Shown here piece after piece: positions 49,723 through 61,978 of a DNA stretch of 64,000 nt (its first letter is position 1; each line of letters begins with the position of its first letter). This DNA is from Myrica gale. Its lineage: Eukaryota; Streptophyta; Magnoliopsida; Fagales; Myricaceae. The stretch is from positions 3,583,001-3,647,000 of the forward strand of contig OZ005621.1 in NCBI GenBank assembly GCA_963930655.1, given 5' to 3'. The translations under genes and the position numbers were made by a program. The notes under the pieces were generated by a model, which worked only from the letters and a program-made list of their open reading frames with translations, did no database searches and was not told the origin of the DNA.

Positions 49723-52700
49723 ATGCCTCCTGCTCAACCATATATGGACAGCGACCTGGAAATTAAACCCCATATTGCAGAAAAAATGGCACCTACTAGT
49801 TCCGTGACAAACTTGGATGGGAAGGGTTTAAGGTGCAGGAGTATCTGTCAGGATACCAACACTGCAGCACAAGCTATGTTGGACGATCAAACCAAGGCTC
49901 CAAAGTGCCCTGAGAATCTTGATGTTGATATCATTGGATGTACGGTCAGAAGTGATATTAGGTTGCCTAAAAGCGAGGATCCAGATGCGACTGAATATTC
50001 AAGCTCATTTGCCGAAACTCTATCAAATACTGAGAATTGTTCCGGATTGAGTGAAGGAGAAGTTGAATCACAATTCTTTGGTGACAACAGTTTGGCTCCT
50101 CCATTTGATGCAGTTAGTGGTGCAATTCAAGTGAGGTTTGTCTTATTTGTGTAGAGCATACTTAAACCTTTTACTCTTTTTTACGTCTTTGCTTTCTTCA
50201 CCAAAGATGTTAACACTAACATCTAACGCCATTAGTCTTCATCCAAGAGGAGTCCAATCCCATGTCTCCACCTTAGAAAGGGGGCAAAGCATGACAAGGC
50301 TCCAAGGGCAAGGTTTTTGTTGTCTTGTTTGGCGAGTTTTGCAAGCTATAAACATAACACCAGAACCTTGTTTATTAGGTAGCGGTGTCTATAGAGAAAG
50401 TGGATGAAATAAATGGCACAGTAGGAAATATTATTTTAAGTGTTTGGACTATCCACATAATAATGAAGCAACTGTAAAATAGGGTGATGCTGTGTTCAAT
50501 AGTATGAAATCAGATGACAGCATTGTGAAGCCAATTAATGTCACTAAAATGTAGGAAAGGAAACTTTGTTCTAAAGATGTTCTGGGAAGGTATTTTGTTT
50601 TATGCTGTTGTATAAAGCTCAGGAAAAAAAATCCTATGCTTGCATTGTAGGAAGAAGAAATTGACAAATCACTGGAGGAACTTTATACGCCCTTTGATGT
50701 GGCGCTGCCAATGGACAGAATTGAGAATCAAGGAGTTAGAGTCACGAGCATTAAAACATTGCAGGGAGAGTGAAACATATGACCAGAGAAAACATTTGGG
50801 ATTCAATCAGTTTATGTGTGAAGAATTAGGCTCAAAGTCGTTGCCGTTTTCTCATCAATGTTACAAAAGCAAGGCTGTGAAGAGGAGGAAACGAAAGAGA
50901 GTTGAAGACACCACTGATATAACATCATACATGTCTCAACATAACCTTTTCTCTTGTCTTGGTACAAGATTCTTCTTTCTACGTAATGATTTTGGTACTT
51001 TGCTCTCCTTCAAACCACCCCTCCCCAGGGGCGACAAATAAGAAGCATCATTGTGTGACTTTGTGATATATTGCAGAAATTAAGAAGTCTGATCCAGATG
51101 GCAGTTTAGGGGCTGATGATTTTGGTCCTCCAGGTAGGAATTTCAGCTGTACATCGATTTTGCTACTGCTGGATGACATCATGTTACCTGAGTAATAGGG
51201 ATGCACTTAAGAATCTTAATCATTTGTCACGTCATTTTGATGTGTTGCACATCTCTGCCTGCCTTAACATGCAAAACACATGCTTTTATAGTATATATGA
51301 GTTTAGATGTGTCTGTAGGGAGAAAGGAGGTGTGTGTGTGCAAAAAGAGGGGGGGGGGGAGAGAGAGAGAGAGTATTTTCATATGGAAAATGAGAACTAT
51401 AAGTAGTGGGTGTTGTCAATCTTTGTTAATCTAGCTTGCTACATGACATTCTTGTTTATGTTCTGTGATACCTATAATTTCATTCTTACTGATTCGCGTA
51501 CTCTTCTATTGATGTTAATTATATCATCTTGGGTTCTCACATGTCCCAAGTTCGAGCCTCAACACCGCCATTATCGCCCTTGACTTATTTGGGGTGTGTT
51601 GGGTGGGGTCCTGACACATGCCCCCAGGTTGGCTTGTAGGGCAGAATACACGAAGTGGCTTAACCTTGGGAGCTCCTGGGTTATCAAAAAAAAAAAATTT
51701 ATAATCCTACTGTCTAACTATGTTTCTTGAAGTGATAATGTTGGTATTATTTATGGCAGTAATCACAGACCAAAATGGCGATTGCAATGACAAATTTGGC
51801 AATGGTGGTGATTGGTCATTTTTTGAGTTGAAAGATGGTGAGCATTTTTCGGAGCAAGTCCTTTGGAAAATTGAAATGGTGCATTCACGGGTTCACAAGC
51901 TGAAGGGTCAAATTGACATCATACTGTCCAAAAATGCTGCAAGGTTCTCTTCCTCAGAGAATTTGAGCCTTCTAGCCCCTTGTGATGGACAGACCAGCTC
52001 CGCTCACAGTCCTACATGCTCTGCCGGCGACGGAGAAACTGTATCAGTGGGACATGTTTATTCTCCTCCTAAACATATGTCAGAGTTTGATAATGTAGAT
52101 CTCGTTATGCCTGGAAGTGCCATTTTAAGTTATGCGGAGGCAGTTCATGTTTCAGATATAATTGAAAGCACAGTGGAATTGTTGCCTGCTGCTGATGTCA
52201 CCCTCCATGAGCCACAGATTGGAGATTCATGTGAAGATGTAAGCCTCCTTCGCCTACCAATCATTCTCATTCACTTCATTTGGTCAGTTTTTGACTACAT
52301 GAGGTCGGACTTATTAAACTGAGTGTTCTTACAAATTTTAAACTTTTCTTTCTATTTAGTTTGTTGTCGTGGTCTACAAAACTTTGACAATATCTCCTTC
52401 TTTATTTTTTGTTTTCAGCTTTAAACTCTTAAACTAAAGCTGCACTAAGCATACAATGTTTCCTTTTTTTCAATAGCTCATGCGATTTTTTTTCTCTCTC
52501 CTTTGATTCTATACCTTTTTTTTCTCTCTCCTTTGGTACTCACCTAGGTTGTAGATGTTCGGCTGCTGAACTCCCTTGATATGCTCATTGAATCTTTTAG
52601 GCAGTCGCATCAATCCTATATGGTGGCCCTGTTTTTGTTATAATGGTAACATAGATTGTAGAGGCATTCTAACATTAGTGAATGCAGATTGTAGATGCTG

Positions 52701-53005
52701 TTCTGGTACCTGGTGAGGCAGCTGCTGTGGAGAGGCACACTTTCAAGAACACAGATAACCAATCCACAGAGACACATCAGGAACCAGAGATAGGCGACCA
52801 AGAAGTTAGCAATACTCCCTCTATGCTTCCAACATCAGAACCTCTCTCTGTGGAGAAAGCTCTTGGGCCCCAGGAGCAACTGACTCTGACATCTTGTTTA
52901 GCATCAGATGTACATTTTCCTAGGAACAAGAGAAAGCGTGGGGAGCGCAAAGCTGGCTCTGGCTGTTGGAGCAAGAGATCCTCCGGCGAGCCTGATAGCC
53001 AGTGA
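49723..53005 (+). CDS. Conserved plant protein of unknown function, probably nuclear
   Basis: Five coding exons: 49723-50135, 50651-50961, 51077-51133, 51760-52238 and 52688-53005, giving 525 aa. The splice phases agree at every junction. I recognise the block HWRNFIRPLMWRCQWTELRI (residues 145-164) as shared by a plant family with no assigned function. A basic cluster KRRKRKR (215-221), the HNLFS motif near 235-239, and a C-terminal RNKRKRGERK (499-508) suggest nuclear import. A segment in exon 4, VLWKIEMVHSRVHKLKGQID, looks like a short coiled coil. The N-terminal 137 residues are acidic and low in complexity. No catalytic motif is seen. The start at 49723 is the first ATG of the open frame, and an upstream leader exon is likely. 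BAGP1 is divergent upstream. Confidence 0.8.
51515..51691 (+). mobile_element. SINE-like retroposon, probably 5' truncated
   Basis: It has a B-box-like GTTCGAGCCTC at 51550-51560, then a body of about 120 bp, and ends in an A-tract at 51685-51696. It lies in the intron between exons 3 and 4 of the unknown gene. The A box is not clear, so the 5' boundary is a guess. Confidence 0.5.
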
Positions 53006-55256
53006 GTCCTGTTTGCTGTCCGAACTTGTTCAACAAAGTGAAGACTTTCCCGTCTGCATCAGCAGATAATGGCCACTGTGAATAAAAAAAAGCAAGTGCT
53101 GTTATGTACGGGATTGTCTTCATATAAATATGGCTCCATGTTGATGTAGTGGCTTGGACAGCTTTTGTAACCACAATTAGCTTAGATTTATCAATTCTGC
53201 AGTTTCTCCTATTGTTTTAGCGGGAAAGAGACTTCTCTTAGAACCATATATTTTCAATACTTTCCTTTGTCCGACTCATCCACCAACCCAAAAAAGAAAA
53301 GAAAAGAAAAGAACAAGAAAGAAAGAAAGACTCCTAGATAACTGGAGTGAGAACCTCAGGATTCTTTGTTTCAAGAAGGTGGTTGTTGGTAATGCAACTA
53401 GTCGGCCATGTAGCCGCAGTATTTGTAAGCTACTGGTTTGTGGGCTAAATTTGGAGCTCCACAAGTTATGCCAAGCTTGCCTTCTGGGTCGTACGTAGAT
53501 CATCTAAGAAATAGCCTTCTGCTTTCTTTGTCTGGGCCATTATAATGCTGGTTGGTATTTATTTTCCCGACCGATGCCGTTTATGTCCCAGGATATCATG
53601 CATGTTTTAAAGGACATATACTTGTTTCCACGAAATTTGCAGAGGAAGAATTGAGACAAATTAAAACGTACTGAATTGTCACGGGAGAAGTTGCTCATTC
53701 AAAAGAACAATGCCAATGTGCTCATTCTCGTCGGCTTAAATTAGACACGCATTATATTAAAAGGGTTAATCTCAGTCAACTCAACCATAAGGAGAAACCC
53801 CACATTGTCTCTTAAGTTAATCAACTCAACTATAAGGAAAGAATCCACCATCTTTGCAAATCCCAACTCTTCAAAATCGATGCTTAATTGAATCTATACT
53901 TGTAATATCACTTTTTCCATCACAATTCCGTCCAAATTTGTAATGAAATTGATGAAGTGACACATCATATGTTAATATATGGTCACACGACATGTCGCAT
54001 CTCTTAAACCTTGATAAAAATATAAATATAACAATAAAAAATATTATAATTTTTATTTATTTAAGAAACCAGCCATGTCACATAACCATCTTACCTGCAA
54101 AATCACGTAACCATATTTTTCATATATATATATATAATATTAATTAAAGACAGCCGCAAGTCTCTGTAAACAGCTAGCAAAGATCCGGCCTGTCATCAGA
54201 GAGAGTTAAAAGTAAGGATTCAGCTCTCTCGTACTAATTTAATATGGTTAAACTTCTGTAGTTGAACATTTATACGGCTACTTGCCGGGGGATCAAATCC
54301 CTCGTACACCCAAGGATACGATCTAGAATTGAATACGAATTACTATTCAACAAATAGCTTCCCGTCAATATTCGATTAAAATAGGCTCTATAATTGGTGG
54401 TGCAAAGTGTCTAAAATTAATAGTTGAATGTATTATGACAAAAAAAATATATAAAGAGATAAAGAAATATATAAAGAAATAAAATGTTACGACTCGCCAA
54501 CTATTAATTTCAGACACTTTGCACCCACCAATTATAGAGCCTATTTTAATCGAATATTGACGGGAAGCTATTTGTTGTTTGTCTTGCATTGAAGGTTTAT
54601 TCGAAACTTTTCAATATCATAGATACTTTGGGGGCAAAACTGCAATTACACCTATTTAATTTATTTAGAAACCACAACTAATACCTGCTATTTAATGGTT
54701 TGTAATCTTGTGCGGAATAACCTATTTTCTTGAATGCAGATATTTCCTTATGAATTTTCTGGCAGATCTTTTATGATCAAAAAGTTGACTACTCTGCAAA
54801 GTGATTTACTTGTTAGAATCAAAATATTTACTTACAAAAAAATAAGAAGTAAAATTTTTTATAGCCAAATCAAAATCACAAATTCTAACACATTTTCAAA
54901 TCAATTTCAATTTTTTCTAATAACAAAATATCAAATTTTCTGATCTCTCTTTACTTTTAACAAACTTCAGTAAAATTCATTCTACGATCAAATATTCTTT
55001 AATTTTTTTACCAACTTTTTACAAATCGATCCCTAAAAAAACTCAATTTTTTTTTATAAAAATTTATGTTGTGCGCAAAAATAACTTTTTTTTTTTGCAA
55101 AAGTATCACACCTGGATATCCTTAAAACTTGTCAGCTGGGAGGAAAACTTTGTACAGAAAGCAAAATTTAACGTTGTTTTGAACTGACATGGAATAACAG
55201 CGTTGAGTGATAATTAAGTTGGTGTGGTTGATTGATGAACTGTTACTGAGCTAATT
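53006..55256. other. Intergenic stretch after the unknown gene
   Basis: It contains the 3' UTR of the unknown gene, an (AAAAG)n-like purine repeat at about 53289-53330, and a foldback element (54348-54577, listed separately). The rest is AT-rich with no recognisable gene. Confidence 0.55.
54348..54577. mobile_element. Foldback MITE with ~80-bp arms
   Basis: The left arm starts CAACAAATAGCTTCCCGTCA and the right arm ends in its exact inverse. The two arms pair over roughly 80 bp each, with very few mismatches, around an AT-rich loop of about 60 bp. High arm identity suggests a young insertion. The superfamily is unknown because no target duplication was found. Confidence 0.8.
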
Positions 55257-55441
55257 GTGTTTGTTTTAGGAAATTTCGGGGTTTTGGAAATTTTGGATAT
55301 TGGGGTTTGTGAAAAAGTATATATATTTTATGAAAAAATGAAGAGAGAAAAGATTTAATTGAATATTATAATGAGGAGGGAGAGATTATTTTATATTTAT
55401 TTGAAAATTTTGAGGGTGAAAATTTTGGTGAACAAACGCCA
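55257..55441. mobile_element. MITE, family A, copy 6
   Basis: It is bounded by GTGTTTGTTTTAGGAAATTT and the inverse AAAATTTTGGTGAACAAACG. It has the inverted family interior GGGGTTTGTGAAAAAG and is non-coding. Confidence 0.7.
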
Positions 55442-55768
55442 CCAAATATCCGGAGAGGTTTTACTTCGTGACTCTTTTAATCTTTTTTTTTGTAGGCCTT
55501 CGTGACTCTTAATAAAAAAGTTATGAAGTCATGTTTCCCAAAAAAAAAAACTAAGAATTAAAATTTGTTGGGTTCGGCTATTATGCTGTTGAGCCACGGT
55601 CATGATTAAAAATTTACAATCAAACGACCTATGACACATCCCATCATTTAAATTAAATTACCCGTGTCCAACCCGGAAAACCATATCCCCCGACCCGTTT
55701 TGTAACTGACCGGCTTGATATGAAATTTTGAGTTTGTCATTTCAGACCCAAAATCCTCCGTCGCCCGA

Positions 55769-57976
55769 GTTCGGTTACTATACTAAGCGTTATGGTGCTT
55801 AGCGGTATTAAGCAACGGTAGAGATGATAAGCTGGAGATCCGGCGGCCCAAAAACTAACACGTCATTTAAAATGTTAAGACTCATCTACCCATCTCTTGA
55901 CCTGTTTCAAGGTTGACCCGAAAATTCAAATCGCCCAGACCACTTCTCTTCATTTCACGTCGTCACCCAGCTCGCTCAGACCCACCGGCTTCTGGTCTTC
56001 ATTTCGCATACCCCTGTTCTTCAAGTTCTAGTATGTCAAATCAGCCTTTGTTTGAACTACTACCATTGCAAGTAATTTTATATGATCTTCTATCACATTA
56101 TTTGTAATGCCCCGGGCTCAAACTCCATACGGATAAATTTTCGTATAAAATAAGGTTTTTTCACCATGGATAATCATTTATTTAGGCCCCAATATTTCAA
56201 AACTAATTTTGTACAACCTCAGCAAAATATTAATAAACCGTAAAAAGACCCAAAAATATCAATCCGAGTCCAAAAATTTACATTAATATATCTGATATTT
56301 CCAATATCAATGAAGATCTCCTAAAATAATACAATATCGAATTCTCCAACATTAATCTCCAAAAGTACGCTTGCAAAACACGCCTTCGAAACACAAATCT
56401 ATCTAAAGCTCCTCGAACTTCTCTAATTCTGCCATCTCTGAAAAATATGAGAATAAGGGGTGAGCTACGACTAGCTCAGTAGGTAGTAAGTCAATGGGGG
56501 TTGGGGAAAAGACAATTTTATCACAATAAACGAAATCCAAAATAAAACACCGTGAGCCATACAAAATCCAAAAATACAAGTTTATAACAAAAATATCCAA
56601 GACCGCGCAATATAGGAAAATCACCAATGACCACACAGACCTTAAAATACCAGGCCATACAGACCCAAAGACCTCTAAATACCACGAAAGGTATCAAATT
56701 GGCCACACAGACCACAAAGATAAATTGGCCACAAAGACCATAGAGATATATTACCAGCGCAAGGACAATTTTCACAGTATGCTCACCAAAACAGGTTATA
56801 TATATTTTAATTGTGTTTCACAAAATCTCGACAATCTCATTTTACCCAAAATTTGTTCAGTTCCCCAAATAATACATCAAAACCAAATAAAAATACGGTA
56901 CACGTTTTAAAAATTCCATTCAAAAATCACTTATCTCGAACGTTTAACCAATCTTTAAAGTTTATCTAATAATTGCCGAAAGCACCATCTCAATCCAAAT
57001 TTTAGTCTCTAATAAACATTCTCTGCGACCATTTATAAACCTCGATCTCTTCAACTTTTAAAATCCAAACATATCTCTATCCATCACTTTTAAATTCAAA
57101 CATAAGATCTTTATTCATATCTTTAAAATTCAATATAAGAATAATCTTTATCCATATCTTAACCTTTAAATTCAAACCCAAAATTAAATCTATATTCAAA
57201 CCTTTAAATTTAAATATAGATCACATCTCCATATCAACACCTTTAAATTCAAAAATACGATTCAACCTCTATCCAAAAATCAAACATAGGATTAAACCCT
57301 ATATCTTTGTTTAAAATTTAAATTACTCACTCACACCTTTTTCGGGAGGGGGTATTACATTATTGGCTACGTTGAGAGGCCTTTCCAATGATGAGACGAG
57401 AAAAAAGAAACAGATAAGGCTCAAGGAAGCAAAAGAAACAATGTGATGATGTATTTAACTGTTTACCAGGAAGAAGTAACTCTAACGCCCTAAAACCAGA
57501 AATGGCAGTCAAGCAAACCAAGAAAAAAAAAACCAAGCAAGACAAAATCATAAACTTCCTCCATATATCGTACATGTTTGTACAATTAACACATAAGTTC
57601 TCTTCATTCAAAGGAGCAATCATTATTCCAAGATATGTCAGACTGGAAATGTAATCAGACTTGTCGAGATCTTTCATCCAAAGAAATAATAATTTTGTAC
57701 GTAGGATCCAGGGTATGTCCTCAAGCAAAACGGAAATGCATTTTTGCTTTCCTGCCTAGAACTTGAAGAGCAGGGATACACGAAATGAAGACAGAAGCCA
57801 GCAGGTCTGGGCAATTTGAATTTCCGAGTCAACCTCGAATTGGGTTAAGAGATGGGTAGACGAGTCTTAGCATTTTAAATGACATGTTGGTTTTTGGGCT
57901 GTCGGATCTCCAAATTATCATCTCCACTGTCGCTTAGTACCGCTCAGCACCATAACGCTTAGCATAGTAACCGAAC
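55769..57976. mobile_element. Inner MULE-type inverted-repeat pair
   Basis: The left arm (55769-56031) and right arm (57756-57976) are inverse copies. They start GTTCGGTTACTAT, share CTAAGCGTTATGGTGCT and AAGACTC.TCTACCCATCTCTT, and end near TTCTTCAAGTTCTAG. Arm length is about 220-260 bp. The ends resemble those of the outer element, so both belong to one family. A 9-bp duplication was not found, so it may be a rearrangement and not a clean insertion. A minus-strand frame at 57728-57360 may be a captured fragment. Confidence 0.7.
56103..57359 (+). mobile_element. Solo LTR of an LTR retrotransposon (probably Gypsy type)
   Basis: The 1257-bp unit starts TGTAATGCCCCGGGCTC and ends GGGAGGGGGTATTACA, so it has TG...CA ends inside a short inverted repeat. 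It is flanked by the 5-bp duplication TTATT at 56098-56102 and 57360-57364. No internal region is present, so it is the recombination product of a former full element. The intact duplication suggests a fairly young insertion. It lies inside the inner MULE. Gypsy is a guess from the end sequence. Confidence 0.85.
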
Positions 57977-58867
57977 CCCTGTAAGACCGGGTTCTTTTCC
58001 TTTGCGATTTTGAAATTTTGCAACGATTTGCGATCATGAAATTTTGCCTGAGGTTTAATCTGCTGCGATAGATTGTGTTAGTTGTGTGGATGTGTGCTTG
58101 AGGACTCTGAGTTTTTTTGGGTTACCCCATACCAGGCTTGATCTGCTGTATTTGCCAAATATTTGGTAAAATTGCAGTTTCTGGTTAACTTTCATGTTTC
58201 CTTCTGTGTTGTGTTTGTGGTTCAAACTATAAAGTTTGAAGTTGCTAGGGAGAGTACGAGGGATTTTGCCTATATAATGATGGTTAGGATTGGATCAGAA
58301 CGGTGAGAATCAAATTGATTTGGATTATTGTGATTGCTTTTCTTGTTATAGCTTCGGTGTACATCGTGGCAGAAGGAAGTTTTGAACACAAAGCTTCAAG
58401 TTACCTGTAAGAAATAAAAATTTGAATTTTGATAAGTGAGACAAGATTTTTAAGTGGTTCGGTCATTGACCTACATCCACTGTTGGAAGACCCAACTGGA
58501 CATTCGATTTTCTCACTTATGATTGAAAATGTTACATTGTGGCTTATTTATAAGCTATTAGTTTCAATTGCCCGCATTACTTTAGCAATGTTGGACTACA
58601 TTTTCAACATTACCGAACAACAGAATAGGGGTTAGGCGACGATGATGCGACGAAGGGCTGGGCGACTATGATGTGAGGGAGGGCGAAGGATTGCTGGGTG
58701 ACGAACGAGAAAGGTTTGAAATTGCGGGTCAATTACAAAACGTGTCAGACGCTGTAATTTAATTTTAAATGATGTGGTATGTTCTGTGTTGCTGGATTGT
58801 GAAATTTTGATCCTGGTGGTGGCTCAGCACGCTTCGCGTATTACTGCTTAGGATAATAACCTATCCC

Positions 58868-58917
58868 AAATTTGTCACTCAAAAAGTTATTACTAAAAAG
58901 TGACATTTCTTGTAGTG
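58868..58917. mobile_element. CACTA (EnSpm) terminal fragment 1
   Basis: It ends TTTCTTGTAGTG, the inverse of CACTACAAGAAA, the standard plant CACTA end. Subterminal GTCACT and AAAAAGTGACA repeats are typical. The opposite end is not in view. Confidence 0.7.
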
Positions 58918-58933
58918 ATAAAATTTGTCAACC

Positions 58934-59150
58934 TTGAGGGGTTGGCCTGAGTGGTGAAGGCTTGGGGTCTAGGGGTTTGCTCCTCCTGAGGTCCCAAGTT
59001 CAAATCCTCTCAGGTGCAAACAACTCCTTGGGGCCACTCCCTTAGCGAAGTTGGACTTAAGCCCACCTCGTGCGTTTACTGGGCCAGGTTCATTCGAACT
59101 CGGTACACGTGGTTGGGTGTCCGGATTTCCCTAGTCACAAAAAAAAAAAA
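58934..59150 (+). mobile_element. tRNA-derived SINE
   Basis: A tRNA-like head begins GGGGTTGGCCTGAGTGG (A-box-like), followed by the B box GTTCAAATCC at 59001-59010, a body of about 130 bp, and an A-tail at 59139-59150. The flanks TTGTCAACC (58925-58933) and TTGTCACC (59151-59158) look like an imperfect target duplication. It sits between two CACTA ends. SINE RNAs are made by RNA polymerase III and moved by LINE proteins. Confidence 0.85.
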
Positions 59151-59191
59151 TTGTCACCAAGTTGTCACTAAAATTGATATTTCTTGTAGTG
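59151..59191. mobile_element. CACTA (EnSpm) terminal fragment 2
   Basis: A second end, in the same orientation as the first, closes with TTTCTTGTAGTG at 59191. The subterminal sequence has TTGTCACTAAAATTGA. The two ends bracket the SINE. Confidence 0.7.
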
Positions 59192-59435
59192 TGTATGTTA
59201 CTGTACAGATTTAGAAAAAAATGTACGTTACTGTACAGTCTGTACTGACGTTTCATTTAAGAAAAACCAGCTACTCTAGGAAGCAATCAAAGGTCCAAAT
59301 TACTGGTTCCGTGCTACATACCCTATTAGGCTATAATTAAGCCAGTAAGATCAGCCACGCCAAATATAGCTTTATGCGCGACGACTTAAGTAAATGTACT
59401 AAGAAGTAAGCAGCAGAAATCTCATCCAGGGAACT

Positions 59436-61978
59436 ATGAAGCTCAGAGAAAAGACTATGTTCCGGTCAGTTTGCGGATCGTGCTGTCTCTTTTTGTTAAT
59501 CTCTCTTGTGGGGTGTAGCACCTCCGAGGACCCAATCGAATGTACATCAGCGAACACGAACTGCACGATCACAAACTCCTATGGTACCTTCCCCGATCGA
59601 AGCGTGTGTCGAGCAGCTGCGGTGGCTTACCCTTCTACAGAGGAAGACCTCATCTCTCTGGTAGCAACTGCAACCAAGAGCAAACGGAAAATGAAGGTGG
59701 CGACACGTTCTTCACACAGCATTCCCAAGCTAATGTGTCCCGACGGCGAAGATGGGCTGCTAATAAGCACTAAATATCTCAACCATACGTTGAGAATCGA
59801 TGTTGAAGCTTTGATGATGACAGTGGAGAGCGGTGTGACATTGAGGCAGCTAATCAATGAGGCTGCCAACGCCGGACTGGCCTTGCCCTATGCGCCATAC
59901 TGGTGGGGCCTGACAATTGGTGGCATGCTGGGCACGGGTGCGCATGGTAGCACATTGTGGGGAAAGGGAAGCGCGGTCCATGATTATGTTGTGGAGCTTC
60001 GAATTGTTAGTCCAGGAGGGCCTGAAGAGGGGTATGCTAAGGTTCGGATCCTCGATGACGATGACGAGGAGTTTCATGCAGCTAAAGTTTCACTTGGAGT
60101 GCTGGGAGTTATTTCGCAGGTATAGTTTTTATTCCATATCATAATTAGCCCAACCTGCAGGCCGGACAGGAGATTGGAGAAATCATATACATTTAATCGT
60201 GATATGCTCACAAAACTTTACTATAAGATCGTGATCAGTATTTCTTTTCCCTTACATACATCTATGTTACCTTCCCCCTCTAATTTTCTTGTACACCAGG
60301 GACTATTGGACAAATTAATGAAACTTTGATTAACCGCAGTACTTCTGAGGCATTTTTTCTTATGTTATAAAATTACTTAAAATACAAAGAAAAAATACCG
60401 TGGAAAATAGTGAAGATAAACATCCAAGCCCAGGCCCCAAGTAGAAAGCAACTGATCATGATGCTATATCATAGGATACACAGCTTAGAAAAAATATAAT
60501 AATTCAGTGACAAACAAATTTTGCTGGAGCTGGGAAGTTATAAATCAAATTGCATTAACACGATCAGTGTGGCGATGGGATTAACAGGCTAAATAGAAAA
60601 CCCTCATTTTGCAGGTCACTCTAAAACTACAACCCCTCTTCAAGAGGTCCATCACCTATTTGACAAAGAATGATTCAGAATTGGGAGATCAAGTGGAAAG
60701 TTTTGGCCATGAACATGAGTTTGGGGATATAACTTGGTATCCCAGCCAACGCACGGCAGTCTACCGAATCGATGATCGTGTCTCCACAAACACCTGCAGC
60801 AATGGCCTATATGATTTCACCCCATTCCGCTCCACTCTGTCAGCAGTACTGGGCGTTGTCAGATCCCTGGGTTAGCCACTTTACCTCATTAAGAACTACC
60901 ATTTGATTACTAATTCTTTAACTAACATATAGCCAAAATGCAATAGTTTTGACGTAATGTTTTGTGCATGTTTAATTAACAGAGGAATTTCAAGAATCTG
61001 TCAGGGATGCTAATGGGAAGTGCCTTGCTGCAAAGTTAGTAATATCTACACTCATGAATGGCGCCTATGGTTTAAGCAACGATGGTATATATATATATTG
61101 CGATTTTCTCTTCACAAGTAATGGAAATACTTAAAACACATATATTTGCTAAGAAAGAATGCCAAAAAGTAAAAAGGCCGTACTCGTGTCATTTTGTATT
61201 GTTAATCTTGCACTTATAATATTTACCAGTTCGAAACAATAAGTTTGCTGACTTTGGACTAATAGGTCATACTTTTACGGGCTATCCTGTCATCGGCTAT
61301 CAGAACCGCCTTCAATCATCTGGAACCTGCCTAGATAGTCCTGAGGATGCACTGAGTACGGCGTGTGCATGGGACCCAAGAATCAAGGGCGAGTTCTTCC
61401 ACGAAACCACATTCAGCATTGGCTTGTCCAAGTCTAAGAGCTTCATCCAAGATGTGCAAAAGCTAATTGAACTGAAGCCTAAAGCAATGTGTGGCGTAGA
61501 GCTATACAATGGAATCCTTATTCGCTATGTTAAGGCTTCCAGTGCTTACTTGGGCAAACAAGAAGATGGAGTGAACTTTGATATCACATATTATCGAAGC
61601 CATGACCCCTTGACTCCTAGGCTTTACGAAGACATACTAGAAGAAGTGGAACAACTCGCGCTTTTCAATTACGGGGCACTGCCCCATTGGGGGAAGAATC
61701 GCAACCTAGCATTTGACGGAGCCATCAACAAGTACAGAAATGCCAAAGAGTTCTTGAAGGTTAAGGATGAGTACGATCCATTAGGGCTCTTCTCCAGTGA
61801 GTGGACAAACCAAGTTCTTGGATTACAAAATGGGTTGACTGTAGACAAGAAGGGTTGTGCACTCGAAGGTTTGTGCATATGCTCACAAGACATTCATTGC
61901 GCTCCAAGCGCGGGCTACTATTGCCGGCCGGGGAAAGTATATAAAGATGCGAGGGTCTGTACTCGTCTGAATTCTTAG
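59436..61978 (+). CDS. GULLO: L-gulonolactone oxidase-like FAD enzyme (GulLO family)
   Basis: Four exons: 59436-60119, 60615-60870, 60983-61084 and 61266-61978, giving 584 aa. A hydrophobic N-terminus ([19 protein letters not shown]) indicates secretion; the first ATG is 59436 and the next in-frame Met is residue 8. The FAD-binding PCMH domain covers roughly residues 55-215: [24 protein letters not shown] with His94 where related enzymes bind flavin covalently, and [20 protein letters not shown]. The ALO-type C-terminal domain has [12 protein letters not shown] (about 485-496) and [14 protein letters not shown] Cys-rich tail ends the protein. Plant GulLO proteins oxidise L-gulono-1,4-lactone to ascorbate weakly; the main plant route uses the mitochondrial GalLDH. 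It acts probably in the apoplast or secretory pathway. Which GulLO paralogue this is could not be told. Confidence 0.92.

Larger units (their letters stand above)
55570..58867. mobile_element. Mutator-like element (MULE), outer member of a nest
   Basis: The left end GGGTTCGGCTATTATGCTG faces an inverted right end reading GGGATAGGTTATTATCCTAA. The arms are similar over about 170 bp (55570-55735 against 58640-58867), sharing GAGCCAC, CATCATTTAAA and ACGTTTTGTAA-type blocks. The flanking 9-mers are AAATTTGTT (55561-55569) and AAATTTGTC (58868-58876), 8 of 9 identical, the expected MULE duplication size. No transposase was seen. It encloses a second inverted-repeat pair (55769-57976) with similar ends and a solo LTR. 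The interior 57980-58640 has leader-like, gene-like sequence that may be captured host DNA. Confidence 0.65.

Noticed and set aside
52549-52645. Additional exon of the 49723 gene starting at GTTGTAGATG
   Set aside because: It resembles the start of exon 5 but runs into a stop and has no usable donor.
58934-59010. Functional tRNA gene
   Set aside because: The tRNA-like head has box motifs but no clover-leaf stems, and an A-tail and flanking repeat mark it as a SINE.
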